DNA of 40,262 bases, from the NCBI GenBank assembly GCA_026707325.1, contig JAPOXA010000094.1, positions 1-40,262 on the forward strand, read 5' to 3'. This DNA is from Acidobacteriota bacterium (GTDB lineage Bacteria; Acidobacteriota; Thermoanaerobaculia; Multivoradales; Multivoraceae). Below the pieces are notes generated by a model. It ran no database searches and was not told where the DNA came from. It saw nothing but the letters and a program-made list of their open reading frames with translations. Shown piece after piece: positions 17,548-28,474 of this stretch (position 1 is its first letter; the number at the start of each line of letters is the position of its first letter). The position numbers and the translations under genes are program-made.

Positions 17548-20500
17548 CTAGAGCTCGAATCGCACGCCGATGCAGAGGACCCGGCCCAGGGGATCGTGCG
17601 TCGAGGCATCGTAGTTCGCCGGGCGGAAGATCAGTGGCGGATCCTCGTCGGCGAGGTTGAGGATCGAGCCGAAGAGCGTGGCGCGGTTGCCGGTCAGCGA
17701 CCAGGAGACATGGACGTCGTGGGTGGCGTGGGCGTCGACCGGGTAGTCGTCGCCCCACGGCAGCGGCGCGTCCTGGAGGAAGGAGCCAGTGTAGTTCAGG
17801 TTCCAGCGGCCCGTGAGCGGACCGCGCGAGTAACCGGCAAAGAAGCGGCCCTTGAGCTCCGGGAGCGGCCGGGCGAGGGAGGTGTCGAAGTTGAGCCGGC
17901 CCCTCGCGTCGTACGCCTCGCCGAGTTCCCAGCCATCGATTCGCCAGGACAGGGCGTACGTGGCGGCAGTACCGACGCGGAGGCGGCCCCGGCCCGCATC
18001 AGCCTCGAAGTCGGCCCGGAAGTCGATGCCGTCGGTTTCGATGTCCGGCCCGTTGACGATCCGCACCGACACGGAGTCCAGATTCTCGATCGTCGGTACG
18101 TTGCCGCTGATCGTCAGGGCGTCGAACCAGGGTGAGCCCGGGTCGCACAGGGGATGGTCGGCGGGCGGGCAGGCGAGACCGATCAGGGTGGCGAAGGGCT
18201 GGATGACCAGTGGATCGCTGAAGTCGTAGCGCCAGTAGTCCAGCGTGACGAAGAGTCTGCTGCCAGCGCCGGCCAGACCGCTCCGCTCGACCACGAGCCC
18301 CGCATTGAATGTCGTCGCCGACTCCGGGTCGAGCGCGGGATCGCCGTGGATGCGGACCGGCTTCGCCGTGCCGATGGGACCGATGTCTTCGCGCGAAGTC
18401 TCGGCGATGCCGGAGACCGTCTGGTTGAGCGTCGGACCGCGGAAGGTGGTCCCCAGCGAACCGCGCAGCGCCAACGCTTCGGTCGCCTGCCAGCGCAGCG
18501 CGACCTTCGGATCGAGGCTCGATCCGACGTCCCCGCCGTAGTCCTCGAAACGCAGCGAAAGCTGGCTGTCGAACGAGGAATGCAGAGGAAGCGACAGTTC
18601 GCCGAACACGGAGCCGATGCCTCGGTCGTCTTCGGTCGAGAAAGCGGGCGGCAGGTAGACGAACAGGCCCTCCGGACTGTCGCAGGAAGTGATCTCCGGA
18701 CCTCCGGGACAGGGGTAGATCTCGAGGTCGTGAAGCGCACCGCCGCGGGGCGACACGCCGCCAATCGAGTAGGGCGTCAGTTCGTAGGTTTCACCGCGCC
18801 ACTGGGCGCCGACCGCATACTCCGCCGCGCCTCCGGGGAGGTTCCATCCCAGCAGACCGCTGGCCACGGCCTCCAGAACGAACAGGGTCGTTTCGCCGCG
18901 AGTCCCCAGGGTCGTCGTCAGGTAGTCGAACAGATGGCCGTTGTCGAACGCCGGGTCGTAGTCGGGGTTGGTGACGCCAGGCACGGCGGAATGGGGCCTG
19001 ATCGAGTTGGAGAAGGGGATCCAGTAGCGGCAATCGCCCTGGCCGGCGTGCCTGCGCAGCGTTTCGAGCGAGAAGCTCAGGTTGCCGTCGCCGTCATACT
19101 CGTTCGGCGCCTGATCCTCGCAGGCAAGGCCGCCGAGCCCCGCCAGCGCGCGTCGCAGGCGGTAGTCCAGGACGTCGCCGTCCTCGAGTTTCCGCTCCGC
19201 GGCCGACCAGGACGCCCGGAACGCCCACAGGGTTTCGCCAGTCACTCCCTCGAAGTCGAAGGCGACCCGCTGGGTTTCCGACTCGCGGAGGTAGCTGCGC
19301 AAAGGTCCCTCCTGGCCGAACGTCCGGCCGCGAATCCAGGCCACCTCCTGCCAGCCGGGGTCGATGCCGGCGGCATCCTGGGTGTCGCCGTCGCCGCTCC
19401 ACAGGCAGTAGGGCGCGTCGCAGAAGGCGTAGGGCCCGTAGAGGGTCGGGTACAGCCTGGCCATGTCGATCAGGCCCGGGTTGTTCGCCCGCACCGAGCG
19501 GCTGGTGTCCATCACCTTGCTCGGCGGATAGGACGGCGACGTGAACCACGACGGCACGTCGCTGCGGGCGAGCAGGATCTCGGCGCCCAGGTGCCAGCCG
19601 CCCTCAGTGTCCCAGGAGGCTTCGGTGAACCACTGCCCGCGGCGCGTGTCCTGCACCAGGTTGTCGAATGCCGTGTACTGGTAGCGGCAGAGCGGACTGT
19701 CGGGATTGCTGACCGCGCCGCCGACGCGCTCGCAGTTCGGGTCCCGGATCCCGGGGTCGCCGGATAGCGGATGGAACGTCGCCGGCCGGCCGGTTCCCGA
19801 CCAGCCGCCGCGTGGGTTGTCGGCATAGGGGGTGAGCGCCCAGTGCCGGTCGAGGAAGCGGATGGGGCTGCGCCGCGCGAGGCCGAGCGAACTGACTGCG
19901 TGGCCCCGGCCGGCGGCGAAAGGCCGGCCGGCGATCAGGCCCATCTCGCTGTCGCCGTTCGAGCCGTCGATCACGCTGTGCTTGCCCTCGAACGAGAAGC
20001 CGTCGAAGTGGCTGCGGGTGATCACGTTCATCACGCCGGCGATCGCGTCCGAGCCGTAGGTCGCCGCGCCGCCGTCGCGCAGGAACTCGACCCGCTCGAC
20101 GGCGACCATGGGCAGGACGCTCGTGTCGACCATGAGCTGCGCCTGGTCGGGGATGGCGCCCGGAGACCAGGTCAAACGGTCGCCGTTCAGGAGCACGAGG
20201 GTGCGGCTCGCGCCGAGACCGCGCAGGTTCAGGCTCGAGCGGTCCGCGCCGGCGCGCACGCCGAACTGTTCGGAGCCGAGGTCCGCGCCGAGACTGATCG
20301 GGAGATTCCGGATGAGATCGAGCACGCTGGGCGAGCCTTCCGCCTCCAGGTCGTCGCGCGAAAGAACGGAAACCGGCTGCGCCGCGTCCTCGGGAGTGCC
20401 GGGAATCCACGAACCGGTGACGGTGACCGTGTGGCTGAAGGTCTCGAACTCGTGAGTGTGGTGCTCGTGGTCGTGGTCGGCCCCGGTCGCCTCGCCGTGG

Positions 20501-20607
20501 TCGTGTTCGTCAGCCGGTGCCGGGCTGTCCTCCTGAGTCATCCCGGGCGCCGCACAGAGAAAGAAGAGCGCCGCCGCCAGGCGCAACGGGCGGGAGGCCA
20601 TCGACAT
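17548..20607 (-). CDS. TonB-dependent outer-membrane receptor 2, His-rich N-terminus
   Basis: 1019 residues from ATG 20607 (a second ATG lies two codons on). Signal peptide (RPLRLAAALFFLCAAPGMTQ), then eight His between residues 35 and 59 (DEHDHG, DHDHEHHTH), then the same plug sequence as receptor 1 (VTVTGSWIPGTPEDAAQPVS) and a barrel that matches it nearly throughout, ending LGRVLCIGVRFEL. The two are clear paralogues with the His segment kept in character but changed in sequence. Family role: TonB-driven import of a scarce ligand such as a chelated metal or cofactor. The CHAT-fold gene follows after 8 nt. It is divergent from the enoyl-CoA hydratase gene, 44 bases apart. Confidence 0.93.
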   Translation of the reverse strand: MSMASRPLRLAAALFFLCAAPGMTQEDSPAPADEHDHGEATGADHDHEHHTHEFETFSHTVTVTGSWIPGTPEDAAQPVSVLSRDDLEAEGSPSVLDLIRNLPISLGADLGSEQFGVRAGADRSSLNLRGLGASRTLVLLNGDRLTWSPGAIPDQAQLMVDTSVLPMVAVERVEFLRDGGAATYGSDAIAGVMNVITRSHFDGFSFEGKHSVIDGSNGDSEMGLIAGRPFAAGRGHAVSSLGLARRSPIRFLDRHWALTPYADNPRGGWSGTGRPATFHPLSGDPGIRDPNCERVGGAVSNPDSPLCRYQYTAFDNLVQDTRRGQWFTEASWDTEGGWHLGAEILLARSDVPSWFTSPSYPPSKVMDTSRSVRANNPGLIDMARLYPTLYGPYAFCDAPYCLWSGDGDTQDAAGIDPGWQEVAWIRGRTFGQEGPLRSYLRESETQRVAFDFEGVTGETLWAFRASWSAAERKLEDGDVLDYRLRRALAGLGGLACEDQAPNEYDGDGNLSFSLETLRRHAGQGDCRYWIPFSNSIRPHSAVPGVTNPDYDPAFDNGHLFDYLTTTLGTRGETTLFVLEAVASGLLGWNLPGGAAEYAVGAQWRGETYELTPYSIGGVSPRGGALHDLEIYPCPGGPEITSCDSPEGLFVYLPPAFSTEDDRGIGSVFGELSLPLHSSFDSQLSLRFEDYGGDVGSSLDPKVALRWQATEALALRGSLGTTFRGPTLNQTVSGIAETSREDIGPIGTAKPVRIHGDPALDPESATTFNAGLVVERSGLAGAGSRLFVTLDYWRYDFSDPLVIQPFATLIGLACPPADHPLCDPGSPWFDALTISGNVPTIENLDSVSVRIVNGPDIETDGIDFRADFEADAGRGRLRVGTAATYALSWRIDGWELGEAYDARGRLNFDTSLARPLPELKGRFFAGYSRGPLTGRWNLNYTGSFLQDAPLPWGDDYPVDAHATHDVHVSWSLTGNRATLFGSILNLADEDPPLIFRPANYDASTHDPLGRVLCIGVRFEL

Positions 20608-20615
20608 GGCCGCGG

Positions 20616-20642
20616 AGCCTATCCGGCCGATCCGGGTACGAT
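20616..20642. promoter_or_regulatory. Back-to-back -10-like hexamers for receptor 2 and the hydratase
   Basis: In the 44-bp divergent spacer, TAGGCT on the minus strand (20621-20616) ends 8 nt before the receptor ATG, and TACGAT on the plus strand (20637-20642) ends 9 nt before the hydratase ATG. Neither start has a Shine-Dalgarno. With normal -10 to start-site spacing both messages would be leaderless or nearly so. No consensus -35 is visible. Confidence 0.45.
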
Positions 20643-20651
20643 CCCGGACCG

Positions 20652-21401
20652 ATGTCCAACGTCCGGCTCGACTTCGATGGCGACGTGGCGCGGATCGTTC
20701 TGATCCGGCGCTCGAAGGCGAACGCGCTCGATTCCGCGACAACGGCGTCGCTGCGCCAAGCGGTCCGGGAGTCGGCCGCGGCGAGTCCACGGGTGCTGGT
20801 CATCTCCGGCGACGGCGTGTTCTGCGGCGGCGCCGACATCCGCGAGATGGAGGACCTCGATGCGGTCGGCGCTGAGCACTTCATCCGCGGCCTTCACCGG
20901 GCCTTCCTGGCCGTCCGCGAGCACCCGGCGCCGGTCGTTGCCGAGGTCCGGGGAGCGGCTCTCGGCGCGGGCCTGGAACTCCTCGTGTCCTGTGACCTGT
21001 CGGTCGCCGCCGACGACGCGATCTTCGGGATGCCGGAACCCCATGTCGGTCTGCCTTCGGTCATCGAGGCGGCCCTGCTGCCGGGCCTCGTGGGCTTGGG
21101 CCGGGCCAGGGAGCTTTTGTTCCTGGGCGATCCGATCGCCGCCACCGAAGCGGCGCGGATCGGGCTGGTCGGCCAGGCCGTTCCGGCCGCGGACCTGGAG
21201 ACGGCGGTGAACGCCAAGGTCGAGCGGCTGCTGCGGCTCAGCCCCGAGGCTCTCGTGCTGCAGAAGCGCCTGATCGGCCGCTGGCTCAACCTGCCCCTGG
21301 ACCAGGCGGTGGAGGCGGGGGTCTCCGCGTTCCGGGCCGCCTATGGCACGGACGGGCCGAAGAGGGAGATGGAGAAGTTCTGGCGGCGTCGCCGGGCCTG
21401 A
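20652..21401 (+). CDS. Enoyl-CoA hydratase/isomerase family protein
   Basis: 249 residues, a normal crotonase length, from ATG 20652. Oxyanion-hole segments are visible: GVFCGGADIREM and RGAALGAGLELLVSCDLSVA. Both glutamates used by true hydratases appear to be present, one in GAGLELL and one in MPEPHVGLPS. The likely reaction is addition of water to a trans-2-enoyl-CoA in fatty or related acid breakdown, downstream of the acyl-CoA dehydrogenases; isomerase or lyase activity cannot be excluded. The stop is one base from the end of the convergent GST-like gene. Confidence 0.9.
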   Translation: MSNVRLDFDGDVARIVLIRRSKANALDSATTASLRQAVRESAAASPRVLVISGDGVFCGGADIREMEDLDAVGAEHFIRGLHRAFLAVREHPAPVVAEVRGAALGAGLELLVSCDLSVAADDAIFGMPEPHVGLPSVIEAALLPGLVGLGRARELLFLGDPIAATEAARIGLVGQAVPAADLETAVNAKVERLLRLSPEALVLQKRLIGRWLNLPLDQAVEAGVSAFRAAYGTDGPKREMEKFWRRRRA

Positions 21402-21402
21402 A

Positions 21403-22401
21403 TCAGGCGGCCAGCCACCGCAGGCAGCCGGTCGATTCCAGCACCGCGTCGATCTCCCCGCGCTCGGAGAGCTCGCCGTACTTGCTGCGCAGTGCCGCCA
21501 GGGACCGGGCGTGGTACTTCTGCGGCTTCTGGGTCCACTCGCCGCTGCCGAGGCCGACCGAGAACTCGTCCTGGCCGCCGGCGATCGCCCCGGCGTTGGC
21601 GACGCTCCAGGGCAGGAAGATCGCGCCCACCTGCTGCTCGAGCAGAGGCCCCAGGGTCGGCGCCAGGGCCGCCCAGTCCTCGAACTCGCCGTTCGCTGTC
21701 GGATCGACCAGGCGCTTCACCCAGGCGACGGTGCGGGGCGCCCGCTCCTCGAGCAGCGATTTGGGGGTCGGATCGGTCCAGGCCTGGTGCATCTGGAATC
21801 CGATGCCGAAGTCGCCGAACGCGGGCCGGTCGCCGAACAGATAGTCGCGACCGTCCAGGTGGGCCTCGATCAGGTCGACGGCGTCGAGGAACGACTGCTC
21901 GATCTGGGGCGCGGTCTGCTCGTTCGAACCGACGAACCAGACCCGCGGCACCATCCGCTCCCGCACCTGGGCGGTCATCGCCTGGAGCGTTTCCTCGTCG
22001 GCGGCGGGGTTCATGCCCTGAGCGATGCGCCGCGCGCCCGACTCCTGGTCCGCGGGCCGGGCCCAGCGGTAGTGGAACATCCACTTGTTGCCCCACTCGT
22101 CGCCGAACTCCTCGAGCAGCACGGAGACGAAGGCCGCGGTCGGGTCGGGCGGGTGGATCGAGGGCTCCGGGTACTCCGCCTCCATCGCCTCGATGATCGG
22201 CGTCGAGTCCTGCATGCCGCGGTCGTCCGGCGTGACGACGAGGGGCACCAGGGGCAGCCTGGCGTAGCGTCGGAACTCGTCCTGGTTGGCGGGGCTCCGG
22301 TGGATCCACTCGTGGGGGATCTGCTTGTAGCGGAAGTAGGAGCGGACCTTGATGGAGTAGGGGGAGAGATCTCCGCCGAAGATTCGGTAGGGTCGGGCCA
22401 T
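21403..22401 (-). CDS. Glutathione S-transferase family protein
   Basis: 332 residues, longer than classical GSTs (about 200-230). The N-terminal thioredoxin-like part is clear: YRIFGGDLSPYSIKVRSYFRYKQIP, a bend with LPLVPLVVT, then the glutathione gamma-Glu site QDSTPIIEAME. The helical C-terminal domain contains FGDRPAFGDFGIGFQMH, a typical N-capping region. The extra length lies in the C-terminal half. S13-P-Y-S16 occupies the catalytic position, with no Cys there. The ATG at 22401 has AGGAGG about 9 nt upstream. Substrate unknown; it may act in detoxification or in catabolism of activated acids. Divergent from recQ. Confidence 0.85.
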   Translation of the reverse strand: MARPYRIFGGDLSPYSIKVRSYFRYKQIPHEWIHRSPANQDEFRRYARLPLVPLVVTPDDRGMQDSTPIIEAMEAEYPEPSIHPPDPTAAFVSVLLEEFGDEWGNKWMFHYRWARPADQESGARRIAQGMNPAADEETLQAMTAQVRERMVPRVWFVGSNEQTAPQIEQSFLDAVDLIEAHLDGRDYLFGDRPAFGDFGIGFQMHQAWTDPTPKSLLEERAPRTVAWVKRLVDPTANGEFEDWAALAPTLGPLLEQQVGAIFLPWSVANAGAIAGGQDEFSVGLGSGEWTQKPQKYHARSLAALRSKYGELSERGEIDAVLESTGCLRWLAA

Positions 22402-22536
22402 TGGCAGAAGCCTCCTGGAGGGGAGTCGTTGTCAGACGGTGGAGGCGAATGCTAGGAGGCTGCGCCTCAGAACGCAACGAAGTTGTCGCGCGCAGCCTGC
22501 TGGTGAACCGGCGACCCTGGAAGGACTGACGACGGC

Positions 22537-24582
22537 GTGACGGCGACTCCCGATCTGAAGGCTCCCGATCTGGAACAGCGTCTGCGGAGCGTCTTCGGCC
22601 ACTCCGCATTCCGTCCGCACCAGGAAGAAGTGTGCCGGCGGACGGCGGAGGGCGCCGATGGCCTGGTCGTCATGCCGACGGGCGCCGGAAAGTCGCTCTG
22701 CTACCAGCTTCCGGGCCTGATGCGCGGCGGCCCGACCCTCGTCTTTTCGCCGCTCATCGCCCTGATGGAGGACCAGACGGCCAAGCTGCGAGAACTCGGG
22801 TTGCGCGCCGAACGCATCCACTCCGGCCGGCCGCGACACGAGTCGAGGCAGGCATGCCGGCTCTACCGCGACGGCGAGGTGGACTTCCTGTTCATCGCTC
22901 CCGAGCGCCTCGGCGTGCCCGGCTTCATCGAGTTCCTCCAGCGCTGCCGGCCGGCCCTGATCGCGGTCGACGAGGCGCACTGCATCTCCCAGTGGGGGCA
23001 CGACTTCAGGCCCGACTACCGCCTTCTCGGCCGGCGCCTGCCGCGGCTGCGTCCGGCGCCGGTGCTGGCGCTGACCGCGACCGCCACGCCGCGCATCCAG
23101 GACGACATCGCCGCGCAGCTCGACCTCGAAGGCGACCAGCGCTACATCTACGGCTTCCGGCGCGAGAACCTGGCGGTCGAGGTGGTCCAGAAGCGGCCGG
23201 GAGCGCGCGCCGCGGTGGTCAGGCAGGTGCTGGTAGAGGAGGACCGGCGACCGGCGCTCGTCTACGCGCCGACACGCAAGGAGACGGAGGCGCTCGCGAC
23301 CCGCCTCGACGAGGACTTTCCGACTGCGGCCTACCACGCCGGGCTGCCGACGGCCCAGCGGGACGAGGTGCAAGCCGCGTTCCTGGGTGGCGAGATCGAC
23401 GTCGTCGTCGCGACGACGGCCTTCGGCATGGGGATCGACAAGCCGGACATCCGCACGGTCATCCACACCGCGTTGCCGGCGACCGTCGAGGGGTACTACC
23501 AGGAGATCGGCCGTGCCGGACGCGACGGCGAATCCGCGCGCGCGCTGCTGCTGTACTCCTGGGCGGACCGCCGGACCCAGGAGTTCCTGCACAAGCTCTC
23601 CTACCCGGAAGTCCAGGTCGTCTCGGGCCTCTTCGGGGCGCTTGGCGACGAGCCTCGCGAGCAGGCCGATCTGCGGCGCCGGCTCGGACTCGCGGAAGAG
23701 ACGTTCGAGGCGGCGCTCGACCAGTTGCGCATTCACGGCGGCGCCGTCGTCGGCGGCGGCTATCGCGTGCGCCGGGGCGACGACTCGTGGATCCGGTCGT
23801 ACCGCGTTCAGCGGCAGCTCCGGCTGGATCAGATCGACGAGATGACCCGCTTCGCCGACCACCGGGGCTGCCGGATGCTCCGCCTGGTGCGCCACTTCGG
23901 CGACCGGGCCGACAGCGGGAAGCGCTGTACCGTCTGCGATGTCTGCGCGCCCGAAACGTGTCTCGTGCGGCGCTTCCGGACGCCCCTGGCCGAGGAGGTG
24001 CAGGCGATGCAGACGGTCGTGTCGATGCTTCGGCGTCGTGACGGCCTGAGCACGGGCAGGCTGTTCAGGGAGTTCCACGCGGTTCACGGTTCCTACGATC
24101 GGGGAGCGTTCGAGGATCTGCTCGGCGCGCTGGGGCAGGCTCGTGTGGTGTTCGTGGAGGACGCCTCCTTCGAGAAGGCGGGCGAGACGATCCACTACCA
24201 GCGCGCCGGCCTGACCCCGAGCGGGCGCCGCCGGAGTGTGGACCTGGCGGAGCAGGTCCTGCTGCCGGACGACCCGCCCGATGCCCCGCGGGCGGGTCGC
24301 CGGCGCCGGTCCGCGGCGGGGCCGATCGAGATCTCCGAGGCCGACGCGGACCCGGCACTCGTCGAGCAGTTGCGCGAGTGGCGGGGGAACGTCGCGCGCG
24401 AGAAAAGGCTGCCGGCGTACACGGTGCTGCACAACCGGACGATCGTCGCCGTCGCTGCCGCGAAGCCGGGCGACCGCGACCAACTGCTCAGGATCCCCGG
24501 CATCGGCCCGACGACGGTCAAGCGCTATGGCGCGGCCCTGCTGCGGATCGTGGCGGCGGCGGGGAGGGCGAAGCCGAAGTGA
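22537..24582 (+). CDS. recQ: ATP-dependent DNA helicase RecQ
   Basis: A 3'-5' DNA helicase acting in recombination repair. Domains in order: helicase with FRPHQ Q-motif (25-29), Walker A PTGAGKS (47-53), DEAH (145-148), LALTATATP motif III, FGMGIDKPDIR and QEIGRAGRDG motifs V/VI; RecQ-Ct with the zinc ligands C445, C464, C467, C470; a winged-helix region; and an HRDC domain at about 605-680 ending in GIGPTTVKRYG. The 681-residue length is typical. GTG 22537 is used, with GGAAGGA upstream. It ends 14 nt before the POT transporter gene. Confidence 0.96.
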   Translation: MTATPDLKAPDLEQRLRSVFGHSAFRPHQEEVCRRTAEGADGLVVMPTGAGKSLCYQLPGLMRGGPTLVFSPLIALMEDQTAKLRELGLRAERIHSGRPRHESRQACRLYRDGEVDFLFIAPERLGVPGFIEFLQRCRPALIAVDEAHCISQWGHDFRPDYRLLGRRLPRLRPAPVLALTATATPRIQDDIAAQLDLEGDQRYIYGFRRENLAVEVVQKRPGARAAVVRQVLVEEDRRPALVYAPTRKETEALATRLDEDFPTAAYHAGLPTAQRDEVQAAFLGGEIDVVVATTAFGMGIDKPDIRTVIHTALPATVEGYYQEIGRAGRDGESARALLLYSWADRRTQEFLHKLSYPEVQVVSGLFGALGDEPREQADLRRRLGLAEETFEAALDQLRIHGGAVVGGGYRVRRGDDSWIRSYRVQRQLRLDQIDEMTRFADHRGCRMLRLVRHFGDRADSGKRCTVCDVCAPETCLVRRFRTPLAEEVQAMQTVVSMLRRRDGLSTGRLFREFHAVHGSYDRGAFEDLLGALGQARVVFVEDASFEKAGETIHYQRAGLTPSGRRRSVDLAEQVLLPDDPPDAPRAGRRRRSAAGPIEISEADADPALVEQLREWRGNVAREKRLPAYTVLHNRTIVAVAAAKPGDRDQLLRIPGIGPTTVKRYGAALLRIVAAAGRAKPK

Positions 24583-24588
24583 CACAAT
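24583..24588 (+). promoter_or_regulatory. -10-like hexamer directly before the transporter gene (near-leaderless)
   Basis: CACAAT overlaps the end of the recQ stop and lies 8 nt before the ATG at 24597; the intervening bases are tccccggc-like and contain no Shine-Dalgarno. The spacing equals that before vapB, receptor 2 and the hydratase. Read-through from recQ is the alternative source of expression. Confidence 0.35.
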
Positions 24589-24596
24589 CCCCGGCC

Positions 24597-26075
<1,479 letters not shown>

Positions 26076-26077
26076 GC

Positions 26078-26899
26078 GTGGGCGGGGACTCGCCCCACCG
26101 GCTGCCGACTCCTCTCCTGCTCGATATCGCAGAGATGATGGAGGCCTTCGAGGCAGCGCCGAGCCGTGCGAACACTGGGGCGGGGGGCCGGCGGGAAGGC
26201 GCGGTGTTCGAGTCCGTGGCAAGGCAGTTCTGGGACGGGCTCGGTGACCATCTGGGGAGTCTGGGTGCGACCACCGAGTTGACGCCTTACGACCGCTTCA
26301 GACGCTTCCGGTCGGAAGGGAGAACGCTCTATCTTCCCAGTGGTCGGGTGGCCGGGACGGCAGCCGCGAGCCCCGACGAACGACGGCGAAGTTGGCTCTC
26401 ACTGAAGTTCGACACAGCCGATTTGGTCGATCGTCATCCAGGTACGGGGGAGGCGATTCGTCGCTGGGCGCCAACCGACGGAGAGTACGCTGGCGACAGC
26501 TATCCCCAGATGTAAGGCGGTAGGAGGACCACTTTCGACGACACCGTTGTCCTCGAGGATGAGGGCGTTCTGGTCGAGAAGGTACTCGTCGAGTACAAGA
26601 CGGCGAAATCGATCGGCGGCAAGGGGGTTGCACTCGAGGGCAACGCGCACGAACGGCTGTCCTTCCAGGCCCTCCAGTACCTGGAGGTCGCGACGAAGTA
26701 CCCGTCATGCTTCTTTCTCGTGTTCGCGAACGGTGCGTTCGCTCGCTACAAGAACAAGTATCACGTGAGTTTCCGGGTTCAGGCTGAGCGCCTCTCGGTC
26801 TTCTCGTGGTTCAAGATGGACCATTGCTGCGGCGTCCACGAGTACGCCCGGGCCGCTCAGCGACTCATCGACTGGGTCAGCGCCGGGAGCCGGGCGTGA
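26078..26899 (+). pseudogene. Restriction-endonuclease-like gene interrupted by an in-frame TAA
   Basis: From GTG 26078 a frame runs to TAA at 26513-26515 (145 codons) and continues in the same frame, without any other stop, to TGA at 26897-26899. The upstream part includes FESVARQFWDGLGDHLG. The downstream part has FDDTVVLEDEG followed by VLVEYKTA, an acidic residue then E-x-K that fits a PD-(D/E)xK nuclease core. The TGA overlaps the GTG of the methyltransferase (GTGA), so upstream and downstream parts were one gene placed as the R of an R-M pair. The stop separates the nuclease core from the N-terminus, so the enzyme is probably dead. Specific family not recognised. Readthrough or a sequencing error at one base is the alternative. 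Confidence 0.65.
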
Positions 26900-27968
26900 T
26901 CAAGTACATCGGCTCGAAGCGCGTCCTGGTTCCGCGCATCGTGGCCGCCGTGGATGCGCTTCCCGACGTTCGAAGCTGCCTTGACCTCTTCTCCGGGACT
27001 TCCCGCGTTGGCCATGGCCTGAAGGGCCGGGGCTATCGGGTTCACGCGAACGACCACCTTACGTTCGCTTACACGCTGGCGCGGTGCTATGTCGAAGCAG
27101 ACCGCCGACGATGGCTCGGACCGGCCGAGAGACTGCTTCGCGAGCTTTCACGCGCGGGGCCGATCGACGGCTACGTGACCGACGTCTTCTGCCGTCAGGC
27201 GAGGTACTTCCATCCCAGGAACGGCCGACGCATCGATGGATCCGCGATGAGATCGAACGTCTGGACGTGGAGCCCCCGCTGAAGGCGATTGCGCTTACGG
27301 CGCTGATGGAAGCGGCGGACCGCGTGGATTCCACGACCGGCCTCCAGATGGCCTACTTGAAGCAGTGGGCGCCGAGGGCGCACAACGACCTTGAACTCCG
27401 AATGCCCGAGATACTGCCGGGTTCCGCGTCGGCCTCGCAGATGGAGGCGCGTGAGGCCGCGGGGCGCTTTCGTGCCGACGTGGCGTACCTCGACCCTCCC
27501 TACAACCAGCACAGCTACATGGGGAACTACCACGTCTGGGAGACTCTGGTGCGTTGGGACGCGCCGGAGCACTACGGAATCGCCTGCAAGCGAATCGACT
27601 GCCGCGAATACAGGAGTCCGTTCAACCGCAAACGGGAAGCCAAGAATGCGATGCAGAGCGTGCTTGAACCTCTAGTGGTTCGGTTCGTCATCGTCTCGTT
27701 CAACAACGAGGGCTATCTCGACAGGGCCGATCTGGAGTCGATGCTTCAGGCCCGGGGCTGGTACGTGCGCTGTGCGCCGGTCGACCACAAACGCTATGTG
27801 GGCGCTCAGATCGGCATTCACGACTTGCAGGGCCGCAAGGTCGGCCGAGTCAGCCACCTGCGGAACAAGGAGCTGCTCTTCATAGCCGGAGAGGATGCCG
27901 AAGCGATCGACGAGGCTTACGACGCGGTGCTTGCGCCGGACCGACAGAAACAACTGGCTCTGGTCTGA
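26896..27968 (+). pseudogene. D12-type DNA adenine N6-methyltransferase, frameshifted
   Basis: The first frame gives IKYIGSKRVLVPRI, motif I DLFSGTSRVG, then FHPRNGRRID before running into a wrong frame. The second frame picks up at IRDEIERLDVEPPLKA and carries motif IV DPPYNQHSY, the NYHVWETLVRWD segment and the rest of the family to TGA 27966. The join is at about 27238-27240 (atcgatgg/atccgc): one base is missing compared with an unbroken frame. Together the parts make about 357 residues, a full D12-class enzyme that would methylate adenine to protect DNA from the adjacent endonuclease. As sequenced, no single product has both the SAM and catalytic motifs. Confidence 0.8.
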
Positions 27969-27994
27969 CCAGGGCGCCGCTCTCGGCAACCTTC

Positions 27995-28474
27995 GTGGCC
28001 ACCGTCAACGACTTCGAGCGTGAGTTCGCTCGCTTCCTCGGCCGCGCTCCCGACGTGCTCCGGTTCGCGGCCCTCGGAACGACGGAACAGGGCGACCGAG
28101 GCGCTGCCCTCCCGGGCGACTGCGTGCAGCCATCGGGTGCCATCGGCGTCTACTGCCCGGATTGGGTCGTGGTCCAGCGAGACCATTCGGGAGAGGTGAA
28201 CTGGGTCGTCGAGACGAAGGGCCGCGTCAGGGGAGGCACGGAGGAGAAGGATGCTGCCATGAGCGAGTGGTGCCGCCGAATGAGCGCCGCCGACGGCGAG
28301 GCCTGGAAGTACCTGCGTGTTGATCGATCCGAGTTCCACTCCGACTTCGCCACCTTCCGTCATCTCGTCGTGAGTGTCGTCAGTCAGCGGATCTTCCGGG
28401 AGCGGGATCTGGCGCCCGAACGGACGATGACCGCGGCCGAAGTCCGCGAGGCACGCGATGATGGTCGTGCGTGA
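27995..28474 (+). pseudogene. C-terminal nuclease domain of a type III restriction Res protein (fragment)
   Basis: About 159 residues in a frame that is also open a little upstream. VNDFEREFARFL, then a GAIGVYCPDWVVV ... NWVVETKGR arrangement, is the end of type III Res subunits: PDW supplies the Asp and E-T-K the Glu/Lys of a PD-(D/E)xK site. A complete Res has about 900-1000 residues with a helicase front, which is absent here; the sequence before it is the methyltransferase. It could be a remnant, or a free-standing small nuclease started at GTG 27995. The helicase fragment at 39470 is of a different subtype and lies in the wrong order to be the missing half. Confidence 0.65.
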
